Positions 1-6,880 of a DNA stretch of 52,915 bases are shown one piece after another. The DNA lies in NCBI GenBank assembly GCA_019510535.1, contig JAEKKE010000156.1, positions 1 through 52,915 of the forward strand. Direction: 5' to 3'. The notes beneath the pieces are model-generated. The model ran no database searches and was not told the origin of the DNA. It worked only from the letters and a program-made list of their open reading frames with translations. Made by a program: the position numbers and the translations under genes. Position 1 is the first letter of the stretch. Each line of letters begins with the position of its first letter. Origin of the DNA: Acidobacteriota bacterium. GTDB lineage: Bacteria; Acidobacteriota; Terriglobia; Terriglobales; Acidobacteriaceae.

Positions 1-549
1 TCGTCTTTCTCCATCGACTACGCTGCGTATTTCTCAGCTCGGAGCGGGAATGAACAGTTCCTCGCGCAACGATCCTCGGGCGGACGCGTCTCTGTCTATC
101 TTCCGAAGCAGCGATTGGAGCTTGGCACGTCGTACGGTCGGCTGCTTCAGGGGCAACAGGCAAACTTTCAGGGAGTTCATCTCTGGTGGGAGCCCGCAAA
201 CACCGGACTCCGGTTCCGGTCAGAGTATGCGCATGGGGCACACTCCTCCGGATACTGGTTCGAAGCTGAAATGCGGCCAATCTTCTGGGGCGGAGAGAAC
301 AGTTGGGTTGGCCGCTTTCAGCCTGCCTTTCGTATGCAGCAGACCTTCCGCAATAAGCCCGACTCTTCGGATGGCCTGCCAGGTGTAAATACGCGGTTGG
401 CCGACTTCGGACTCGCTTACAACCTTCCGCACGAGGTGCGTTTGAAGGCAAGTTATTCAAGGCAATTCTCAGCCGCCGGCGACAAGAACTTGTGGACGGC
501 GAATATGACCTACCGGTTTTTGTTCCCGGTATGGAGGGGGAAGAAGTAA
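1..549 (+). CDS. Outer-membrane beta-barrel protein, C-terminal part (5' end outside window)
   Basis: The reading frame is open from base 1, so the start lies upstream of the window; 182 residues are visible. The visible part alternates polar and aromatic/hydrophobic residues in short strands (for example GLRFRSEYAHG, WFEAEMRPIFW, VRLKASYSRQF), as in a transmembrane beta-barrel, and its last strand runs ANMTYRFLFPVW, an aromatic-rich closing strand followed by RGKK. The family cannot be named from this fragment. Its TAA stop shares one base with the ATG of the cytochrome gene that follows (TAATG), so the two are translationally coupled and probably act together in the envelope. Outer-membrane location is inferred from the strand pattern. 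Confidence 0.7.
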   Translation, partial: SSFSIDYAAYFSARSGNEQFLAQRSSGGRVSVYLPKQRLELGTSYGRLLQGQQANFQGVHLWWEPANTGLRFRSEYAHGAHSSGYWFEAEMRPIFWGGENSWVGRFQPAFRMQQTFRNKPDSSDGLPGVNTRLADFGLAYNLPHEVRLKASYSRQFSAAGDKNLWTANMTYRFLFPVWRGKK

Positions 550-824
550 TGCACACACGAAGAAATCAGATCCTCGCCTTCCTGTTTGCCATAGCTTTGC
601 CTTGCTTTGCGCAGCAACAGCCGCCAGCCACCCCCGCCAAGCCAAAACCGAAGCGTACGCCCAGCGCAGGGGAGCTTGTCTTTCAGCAGAACTGTTCGCG
701 CTGTCACAATGCGCCACAGGGATTTTCACCGCGGATCTCTGGAACGATCGTGAGGCACATGCGGGTGAGGGCGTCTCTCAGCAAGAAGGATGAAGAGGCT
801 TTGCTGCGCTTTTTCAATCCGTAA
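549..824 (+). CDS. Small secreted mono-haem cytochrome c-like protein
   Basis: A 91-residue protein. Residues 1-21 look like a signal peptide (basic MHTRRNQ, hydrophobic core, cut near CFA-QQQ). A Pro/Lys/Ala linker (about 24-38) follows, then one haem-binding motif CSRCH (C49, C52, H53); M71 in VRHMRVR could be the distal haem ligand. The helix KDEEALLRFF at the C-terminus is typical of class I cytochromes c, but the domain is very short (about 50 residues). I chose ATG 549 because it overlaps the upstream stop as TAATG and is followed at once by the signal peptide. Likely role: periplasmic electron transfer linked to the upstream barrel protein. The redox partner is unknown. Confidence 0.8.
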   Translation: MHTRRNQILAFLFAIALPCFAQQQPPATPAKPKPKRTPSAGELVFQQNCSRCHNAPQGFSPRISGTIVRHMRVRASLSKKDEEALLRFFNP

Positions 825-826
825 GA

Positions 827-852
827 CGAATGTCTGGGCGCCCAGACATTCG
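827..852. terminator. Perfect 26-bp palindrome between convergent genes
   Basis: The half-site CGAATGTCTGGGC (827-839) is followed directly by its exact reverse complement (840-852). It starts 3 bases after the cytochrome stop codon and sits between convergent genes, so a shared transcription terminator is the simplest reading, although neither side has a U-tract. A protein-binding dyad is the alternative. Confidence 0.5.
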
Positions 853-891
853 CCGACGAAGCCGAAGAAAAGCAGGTCCTTCACTTCACTA

Positions 892-915
892 CCCCACCAG
901 CAAAGCTGGCTGGGG
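892..915. other. Hairpin-forming sequence in convergent intergenic region
   Basis: CCCC (892-895) and CCAGC (897-901) pair with GCTGG (905-909) and GGGG (912-915) around an AAA loop, with small bulges. It is the second stem-loop in this 154-bp gap and may help terminate the two-component operon arriving from the right. The short phrase TTCAGGATGACAATATTTTT (927-946) follows it. No function is proven. Confidence 0.35.
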
Positions 916-978
916 ACCCCGTTACGTTCAGGATGACAATATTTTTGCTAAGAGCGTCAGATTCATCACACTAGGAGA

Positions 979-1680
979 TCAGTAGATCTCATGATCTGAC
1001 GGGCCGTAAGGCTGACCGAACTTGTTCAAATGCTGTGTGGGCTGAGGGTGTTCAATCGTAATATCGCCGAGGTTGATGTTCTCCGCGGCGATGTGGACAC
1101 GCCTGGTGTAACGGTCGAGTGTCGGCTGGCGTTCGCCTTCTACCCACACACGCATCTCATACTCACCTTCAGGTAGTCCTGTCAGACGAAACTGCCCACC
1201 GGCATCGGCGATGCCATAGTATGGCGTGCTGAGTGAGATGACGACGGCGGACATCTCCGGGTGGATATTGCAGAAGATGTACGAGATACCTTCGCGTGAG
1301 AAGTTAACCGAGCGGCTCGAGTTTGCCTCGTAAAGGCCCAGGTCAAATCGCTTGCCATCGAAGAGCGAGAAGACATTGTGAAAGAACGGATCAGCGTTGG
1401 GGAAGGTCACGCTGCCGCCAACGGGAACCACTACAAGATGAGGCGTGAATGTCTTGTTCTTCTGTAGCATGACCGGGTTGGGGCCGGCGGGGAACGGCGG
1501 TGGTGCGAAGCTCAGGGGTTTGAGCCAAAGCACGGCTGGAGGAAGCTTTACTGGCCGTTTCGCTGACGCTGCGTCCGTAAGGCGTAATCGTGCGGTTGCC
1601 TCCGAGGCATGAGCGGAGGGTAACGCGTATGCGACAAGGCAGACGGCTGCGATGCTGCGAAGAAAGGCGCCGGTAGTCAT
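979..1680 (-). CDS. Secreted cupredoxin-domain protein with carboxypeptidase-regulatory-like tail
   Basis: A 233-residue exported protein; signal peptide about 1-25 (cut near AHA-SEA). Residues 75-150 form a plastocyanin-like cupredoxin domain with a full type-1 copper ligand set: H101 (FFHNVFS), C137, H140 and M143 in FCNIHPEM. Residues about 153-200 (YYGIADAGGQFRLTGLPEGEYEMRVW) match the beta-sandwich found in carboxypeptidase regulatory-like domains. Proteins of this make-up are often labelled methylamine utilization protein, but nothing here supports methylamine metabolism. Its ATG overlaps the stop of the upstream barrel gene (TGATG), so it is the last gene of the response regulator-kinase-barrel-cupredoxin operon. 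Probable role: periplasmic copper-dependent electron transfer or copper handling. Confidence 0.85.
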   Translation of the reverse strand: MTTGAFLRSIAAVCLVAYALPSAHASEATARLRLTDAASAKRPVKLPPAVLWLKPLSFAPPPFPAGPNPVMLQKNKTFTPHLVVVPVGGSVTFPNADPFFHNVFSLFDGKRFDLGLYEANSSRSVNFSREGISYIFCNIHPEMSAVVISLSTPYYGIADAGGQFRLTGLPEGEYEMRVWVEGERQPTLDRYTRRVHIAAENINLGDITIEHPQPTQHLNKFGQPYGPSDHEIY

Positions 1681-3053
1681 CAGAATCGATAAGCCCCTGA
1701 AAGTCCGATTGCGTCGCTTGCATAGCGGTCGCGGCTTGGGAAAGTTGATTGCAGCCGTTTGTATTCGAGTGAGAACTGCAGGTAGGCGTTTGGGCTGTAA
1801 ATCGTATTCAGCATGAGTGTGCTGTTACGGGTTAGCCCCGAATATATGGGAGCCGTAGAACTGTCGATCGGTTGCAATACGGTATTTCTCTCGTAATCGC
1901 GATAAATAAAGTCGGCGTAGCCTCCGCCGCCAAGTCCGCCCAAGGCCTGCCCACGATAGGCATTCGAGGTAAGCAGAAGGTATTTCCCAAGGGGTAGATG
2001 CAGATCGGCTGTGGCAGCCCAGGCGTCGAATCGGCTTCCATCGGGCGCACGATGCGGGCTGAAGTAGCCGCCAAGTCCGAACCGCGTTTCGTTGTCGGCC
2101 GGGCCAAAGCTACTGCCGGCGCGGAACTGAACACCGGGCCATCTGCTTCGCTCTGCCAGCGTAGAAGCCGACCCGCTGGTAGCCGAAGGCAGCAGTGGAT
2201 CACCAACGTCGATAAAAGCGGTCTGCAGCGTGAGCTTCGAGGTCGTCGATAAAGGGATCGACTGGCTAACGCCAACCTGCGGATTCCATGTCCACAGGTT
2301 TCCAGACCATGAGAGCGGGGGAACGGCTACTGAGGCCAAAGAAGTTGGCGCATCAGGAACGAGTATCGTACGGTCGTACGAGAAGAAGGCCTGGGTATTC
2401 TCCCAGTCCAGGGAAGCCCGGGCGGTACGCAGACGGATAAGACCTCCCGCGGAGTATTCCGAATTCGTGGTGGAGCCGAAGAAATCCGTCCGAATCTGTG
2501 CTCGGCTGGTCGCACCTAGGAGATGTGGTCCACGCGCGTCAATCCCAAGTACGGTCTGACGCATTGTGAAGCCAGTGGTTCCGCCACCCCGCAGGGCGTA
2601 GGTCGGGGTTGCCGGAACGTCGACACGACGTGTATTCACAAAGGCGTTGAAGAGCACCAGGCCGGTGACTGAGACCGGATACTTCGATTCGGACTCAACC
2701 TTCAACGAATCGTGGGTGGCGACGGCAGATTCCAGTGCGTCAACGCGCTCTTCGAGCGTCGGCGTTGCCGCAGGAGGCGATGGCTGTGTCCCTGTTACGG
2801 ATGCAGGAGCTCCTGACGCGGCAAGCTGTTGCTTCAGTTCCGCAAGCTGCCGTTGCATCTCTTGAAGTTGCTTCTGGTATTCCTCCACCTGTGACTGTAC
2901 CTGCGTGATTGTTGTCGAAAGCCGAGTGATCTTTTGTTCCGGCGTCTCCTGTATCTGTGAGGCGTTACCAGGCGCAGATTGTGCCTGACTCATGGAGGGC
3001 AGCAGCGCGAGGACTAGGATCATGCTCTGGAGTTTGAGTGTGTCGCGCATCAT
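1680..3053 (-). CDS. Outer-membrane porin-like barrel with N-terminal coiled coil
   Basis: Starting at ATG 3053 (sharing one base with the kinase stop, TAATG) the protein has 457 residues; a second ATG at 3050 is an equal choice. An open frame reaches further upstream, but that part overlaps the kinase gene and has no signal peptide. Residues 1-25 are a signal peptide (ends SQAQ). Residues about 38-80 are a Gln/Leu/Glu-rich coiled coil, then a Pro/Thr/Ala linker, then a barrel of about 330 residues (for example VSVTGLVLFNAFVNTRR, LQFSLEYKRL) closing with the terminal phenylalanine GLSGAYRF. An N-terminal coil before a barrel often mediates trimerisation or peptidoglycan contact. Coupled on both sides to kinase and cupredoxin genes. 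Confidence 0.85.
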   Translation of the reverse strand: MMRDTLKLQSMILVLALLPSMSQAQSAPGNASQIQETPEQKITRLSTTITQVQSQVEEYQKQLQEMQRQLAELKQQLAASGAPASVTGTQPSPPAATPTLEERVDALESAVATHDSLKVESESKYPVSVTGLVLFNAFVNTRRVDVPATPTYALRGGGTTGFTMRQTVLGIDARGPHLLGATSRAQIRTDFFGSTTNSEYSAGGLIRLRTARASLDWENTQAFFSYDRTILVPDAPTSLASVAVPPLSWSGNLWTWNPQVGVSQSIPLSTTSKLTLQTAFIDVGDPLLPSATSGSASTLAERSRWPGVQFRAGSSFGPADNETRFGLGGYFSPHRAPDGSRFDAWAATADLHLPLGKYLLLTSNAYRGQALGGLGGGGYADFIYRDYERNTVLQPIDSSTAPIYSGLTRNSTLMLNTIYSPNAYLQFSLEYKRLQSTFPSRDRYASDAIGLSGAYRF

Positions 3054-4840
3054 TAGGTCAATACCCCATCTCGTAGATGTGAGGTTCCGTCGGCAGAGTG
3101 CAGGGTGCGAGAGATGGTAAAGAGGAACGTCGTTGAACCGGCACGCCCATCCACAAGTTGCACCTCGCCCTCGTGTTCTCGCGCGACGGTCCATGCCAGG
3201 GTAAGTCCCAGGCCGGTACCTTTGTGACGCCCCTCGCTCACGAATGGTGCAAAGAGATTATCGCGGATGCTTGCCGGAACGCCGGGGCCGGAGTCGACAA
3301 TGCTGGCGGTGACGGTTTGCGGAGTCGCTGTCAGCGTCAGCGAGACACTGCGCGTCGCAGGGCTCTGCCTTGCTGACTGGCAGGCATTGAGCAACAGGTT
3401 ATAGAGAGCGCGCTCGACCTGGCGGCCATCCACGGCCGCGGTAGTATCAGCCGCGTTGTTGACGAAGGTGACAGTGACTCCGTCAGAGTCAGGATGCGAT
3501 TTAACGAGAGTGATCGCGCGTTCTGCAATGACCTCCACTGATGCGGTCGTTCGCAGCAGGGCATTCCCGGTGCGGCCGAAGACGAGCAGCGAGTCCAGCA
3601 TCTCCGTGGTGCCCTGGACAGCGAGCCGGATTTCTTCATACAGCTCGTTTCTCTCTGCCTCCGATAGATTCGGGGATGCCAGAAACTCCGCGTTGGCGTA
3701 GACGGCGGCAAGGTAATGTCTCAGGTCATGGGAGATGGATGCAGCCATGCGGCCGATCGTGGCTAGTCTTTCAGCCTCCAATAGCTTGGAGTTGGTTGTC
3801 TGTATCTGCTCGCGCATCTGCGCGAAGGTCTTGCTTAGAAAACGGACCTCCTGCGTCCCGTTGGACGGCAGAGCATAGGTGTCATTTCCGGTGCCGAAGG
3901 CACGGACGCCCGAGGTGAGCCGCTCAATCGGACTGGTAACCATGCGCGACAGCAGGAGCATTAAGATGGTTCCCCCCGCGAGGGCAATGGCGCCCGCCAG
4001 TGCCACGAGACGGTTGATCTGTTTTTGGGCGGCGTCCGTCTGCGCAAACGACTTCAGCATCACGAGCCGTATCGGCGCGTTCTCGCTGGAATCAAAGTCT
4101 TTCGTGATCGCCAGATAGCGTTCACCGTTCAGAATCGCCGGAACCGGAGCAGATGCTCCAATAATGGTTTGCAGCGCGCCGGAGATTCTAGTAACTCGCG
4201 CATCCAGCAGGCTGCTGGCGATGAGCTGAGAGCCATGGAAGACAGCCGCGTCGGAGCCGGCGCTGCTGGCTACATCCTGCAGAAGCTCGTGGTCGATCGC
4301 ATAACCGCTGATGACGTAGCCAAGAAGGGTCCCCGTTGCCTGGTCGCCAAAGTAGATTGGTGTGGTGGCGTATTCGTAAAGATCGGAACCTGCAAGCAGG
4401 AGGTGTTGCGAGGGGTCCGAAAATTTCTGCTGCAGGGCAGGTAGAAGCTGCGCTGAGGGATGCCGGGTATTGAGGGCCAGGATGCTGCCATCCCGATCCG
4501 CAAGTGCGAACAAGTCATTGCCGCTGACCTTCCAGAACGGGACCGAGCCATCGGCCACTGTCTGCTGATGCCGGGTTGTCATCAGCGCCTTCAGGCTGGG
4601 AAGATCGGCGATCAACGCATTCGCTCTGCGCAGATTTACCAGTTTTTGCGTTTGTAGCTTCTGGAAGAGGTCGACCGAGCGATAGAGGTCAGCCGAAAAC
4701 GCTGCCTGGGCGTGCTGTTGAAGACGGCCGCGGATAATGAGGAGACTTGCGGAGGTCGATCCAGCAATGACGAGAACCAGCGAGGCAAGCAGAAGGACGC
4801 GTGTACGAATGCCTGGCGTGTCTTTCGTTAACATTTTCAA
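3053..4840 (-). CDS. Membrane sensor histidine kinase (Cache-like sensor, HAMP, HisKA, HATPase)
   Basis: 595 residues. TM helix about 13-37, a periplasmic sensor of about 240 residues (38-277) with a layout like a double Cache domain (ADRDGSILALNTRH; LLGYVISGYAID), TM2 about 278-300, then HAMP (about 298-350). The H-box SISHDLRHYL gives phospho-acceptor H371; the N-box is NLLLNACQSA (481-490), followed by DSGPGVP (516-522) and GTGLGLTLAW (541-550). It follows its response regulator by 8 bases and ends in a TAATG overlap with the barrel gene. The stimulus is unknown; its operon suggests a small molecule, metal or redox cue in the periplasm. Confidence 0.92.
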   Translation of the reverse strand: MKMLTKDTPGIRTRVLLLASLVLVIAGSTSASLLIIRGRLQQHAQAAFSADLYRSVDLFQKLQTQKLVNLRRANALIADLPSLKALMTTRHQQTVADGSVPFWKVSGNDLFALADRDGSILALNTRHPSAQLLPALQQKFSDPSQHLLLAGSDLYEYATTPIYFGDQATGTLLGYVISGYAIDHELLQDVASSAGSDAAVFHGSQLIASSLLDARVTRISGALQTIIGASAPVPAILNGERYLAITKDFDSSENAPIRLVMLKSFAQTDAAQKQINRLVALAGAIALAGGTILMLLLSRMVTSPIERLTSGVRAFGTGNDTYALPSNGTQEVRFLSKTFAQMREQIQTTNSKLLEAERLATIGRMAASISHDLRHYLAAVYANAEFLASPNLSEAERNELYEEIRLAVQGTTEMLDSLLVFGRTGNALLRTTASVEVIAERAITLVKSHPDSDGVTVTFVNNAADTTAAVDGRQVERALYNLLLNACQSARQSPATRSVSLTLTATPQTVTASIVDSGPGVPASIRDNLFAPFVSEGRHKGTGLGLTLAWTVAREHEGEVQLVDGRAGSTTFLFTISRTLHSADGTSHLRDGVLT

Positions 4841-4848
4841 TCTCAGAC

Positions 4849-5580
4849 CTACGGTACGAATTTATACCCTGCGCCGTAGACCGTCTGAAAATGTTGGGGC
4901 TCCGCAAAATTGACTTCGAGCTTCTGGCGAAGTTTCAGAAGCTGATTGTCAACGGTCCGCGTCGTTGGATAGGAATTGTAACCCCAGACCTCGTTGAGCA
5001 GCTCTTCGCGGCTGAGGACACGTTCCGCGTGTTCAACAAAGTACTTCAGAAGCTTGAATTCGTGGGCCGTCAGGGTGACAGGCTGTCCCGCCCGGTGAGC
5101 CGTCATGCGAGCGAAGTCAATGGTGCAGTCCCCAAAGGTATAAGTGGTGACCGTGCTTGGCTTCTGCTGACGGCGAAGTGCAACCTGCAGCCGGGCTGTC
5201 AGCTCTCTTGGAGAGAAGGGCTTGGTGACGTAATCGTCTGCTCCTAGCTCAAGAAGAAGAACTTTGTCTGCGACTTCATTGATGGCGGAGACGACGATGA
5301 TCGGCGTCTCCGGCCGCTCTGCCTTCATCGTCTTGCAGAGGTCACGCCCGGTGATGTTGGGTAAGACGAGATCGAGAATTACGGCTGATGGCCGAATGCT
5401 GTGGAAGGCGTCGAGGCCACTCTTGCCGTCGCCACAGACCGTCACACTATATCCAAGCTCACGGAAGGTTCTGTGGAGGACCTTTTGCATCCGCGGATCG
5501 TCTTCAACGACGAGGATGTGGGTGCGAGTCGGCATCACAACGGGGGGCTGAGTCAATTCGTGAGTTCCCATCTGGAGCAT
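4849..5580 (-). CDS. OmpR/PhoB-family response regulator
   Basis: 243 residues. The receiver domain (about 20-135) has acidic pocket E26/D27/D28, phospho-acceptor D70 (VILDLVLP) and K120 (DDYVTKPF). The C-terminal winged helix (about 145-243) has the recognition-helix pattern RTVDNQLLKLRQKLE and wing VYGAGYKF. In-frame ATGs lie at 5580, 5571 and 5535; 5580 is given, but the receiver only begins near residue 20, so 5535 is possible. First gene of the four-gene operon. Repeated TTGTCAC heptamers just upstream look like its own binding site, implying autoregulation. Confidence 0.93.
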   Translation of the reverse strand: MLQMGTHELTQPPVVMPTRTHILVVEDDPRMQKVLHRTFRELGYSVTVCGDGKSGLDAFHSIRPSAVILDLVLPNITGRDLCKTMKAERPETPIIVVSAINEVADKVLLLELGADDYVTKPFSPRELTARLQVALRRQQKPSTVTTYTFGDCTIDFARMTAHRAGQPVTLTAHEFKLLKYFVEHAERVLSREELLNEVWGYNSYPTTRTVDNQLLKLRQKLEVNFAEPQHFQTVYGAGYKFVP

Positions 5581-5587
5581 GGGCTAA

Positions 5588-5648
5588 TTGTCACTCTGAA
5601 AAACCCCGCGTCCGCCAAAAAGGTAGCAAAGTGACAATCTTGTGACAA
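5588..5648 (-). promoter_or_regulatory. Pho-box-like direct repeat upstream of the response regulator
   Basis: Read on the minus strand, TTGTCAC (5648-5642) is followed after 4 bases by a second TTGTCAC (5637-5631), an 11-bp period on one face of the helix. A third copy in the opposite orientation lies at 5588-5594, just 8 bases before the start codon at 5580. Two heptamers with a 4-bp spacer is the known architecture of PhoB boxes (CTGTCAT-N4-CTGTCAT) and of many OmpR/PhoB-family sites. Autoregulation by the adjacent regulator is inferred. Confidence 0.55.
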
Positions 5649-5676
5649 GGGGGAGACGGGACTAAGTGATTTGGGC

Positions 5677-6693
5677 TCAATGCAGGCTATCCAGATACTG
5701 CTCCAGATGATGGATGGCGTTCCCGAACCCACTATAGGTCAGCCGGATAACCGGCGCATCCCGTAACAGCCGATCTACCGCAGCATGCTGAGGTTCGCGC
5801 ATGTTGGACCAGTGTTGTCGGATAAAGGAACGGGCATGACCGGACTGAAGGGGAAGAATCGCCGGGGGACCGTAGGAGACGCGGTCGAGAAACACAAGCA
5901 GGGCTACCGAGGCTCTCTGCTGCGTTTTGATGCCATTCAGCTTTGCTACCTGCAGCTCCATCGACGGCTTTCCTGCTGCCCGTGGAGTGATTTCGAAGTG
6001 ACGAAGCTCCGGAAAAAGCTCACGGGCTCCTGGACGGAACCGAAATTGATTGCAGTTGCCGACGATGGTAGAGGGCGATTGCCCTAACAGGAGATAGGAG
6101 GCGTCGTCGGAGGTGTAACGCCAGCCGGAGCGAGCGCAGGCATACGCAAAGGATGATTTTCCCGCCGCGGATTCGCCACACAGCAAAACTCCGTGGTCCT
6201 GCGCAGAAACGCAAGCTGCATGAATTGGAACGCAGTAGCGCGTCGAGATCATCGTGAGCGCCGCGGCTTCGAGGAAGAAATAACGTAGATAGGGGCGAGA
6301 CGTTAATGCCGCCGTCGAGATACAGATCTGCGAATTGCCTGTCGCCACATCCGACAACAGGATATTGGACGAGTCTGCAATGTGCATGCCGACATGTCCG
6401 AGAGAGCGAAAAACAGGCGCTGGAGGGCAGAGGGTGTCGCCGTTTTCTACAACCGTCACCGCAATATGAATCGGGTCATCGGTAAAGATGGCGGGAGACG
6501 AGCTCCAGCTTTCAGCAGCTGCTATCTCCACTTCAGGATGATTTGTGGCGAGATCGATGGCAAAGCCCAGGCAATTGAACCGGCGGCGGATATGCAACTC
6601 CGGGCCGTGCACCAGATGACCATCCTGAAGCGGTGCGGCTGTCTCAATTCCATGTTGGGCGATCGGTAAGCTCATTGCGGTTGTGTCGAACAT
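5677..6693 (-). CDS. HPr kinase/phosphorylase C-terminal-like P-loop protein
   Basis: 338 residues. The second half resembles the catalytic domain of HPr kinase/phosphorylase: conserved H158 (PIHAA), P-loop GESAAGKSS (173-181) and the acidic pair D196-D197 in YTSDDASYL, equivalent to the VADD segment of HprK. The N-terminal half (about 1-150) has no recognisable HprK N-domain. No HPr or PTS gene is near, so a substrate other than HPr is likely; stand-alone relatives occur next to peptide-modification and polysaccharide genes in other genomes. It is divergent from the xylonate dehydratase across a 187-bp gap with a dyad. The name describes the fold, not a proven activity. Confidence 0.7.
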   Translation of the reverse strand: MFDTTAMSLPIAQHGIETAAPLQDGHLVHGPELHIRRRFNCLGFAIDLATNHPEVEIAAAESWSSSPAIFTDDPIHIAVTVVENGDTLCPPAPVFRSLGHVGMHIADSSNILLSDVATGNSQICISTAALTSRPYLRYFFLEAAALTMISTRYCVPIHAACVSAQDHGVLLCGESAAGKSSFAYACARSGWRYTSDDASYLLLGQSPSTIVGNCNQFRFRPGARELFPELRHFEITPRAAGKPSMELQVAKLNGIKTQQRASVALLVFLDRVSYGPPAILPLQSGHARSFIRQHWSNMREPQHAAVDRLLRDAPVIRLTYSGFGNAIHHLEQYLDSLH

Positions 6694-6749
6694 CAGTATG
6701 AATGGGCGGATTCGCTGAATTGTTGGCCGAATGTCATCTTCTTGTCTGA

Positions 6750-6765
6750 GATGGTGAACACCATC
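6750..6765. promoter_or_regulatory. Perfect dyad GATGGTG-AA-CACCATC (candidate operator)
   Basis: Two 7-bp half-sites around a 2-bp centre lie in the divergent gap between the HprK-like gene and the xylonate dehydratase, about 115 bp before the dehydratase ATG. The TGGT...ACCA core resembles operators of FadR-type GntR regulators, which often control sugar-acid genes. No regulator gene is adjacent. Confidence 0.4.
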
Positions 6766-6880
6766 AAAACTGAGATACTGGGGCGGTTCAAGTACCGGGG
6801 TCGCCAGAGTCTACCCGCTTCCTGTACATTTCTTTGTGGGTCGAACTTTATCGGCACTCCACTTATGTCTTACGGTCTGT

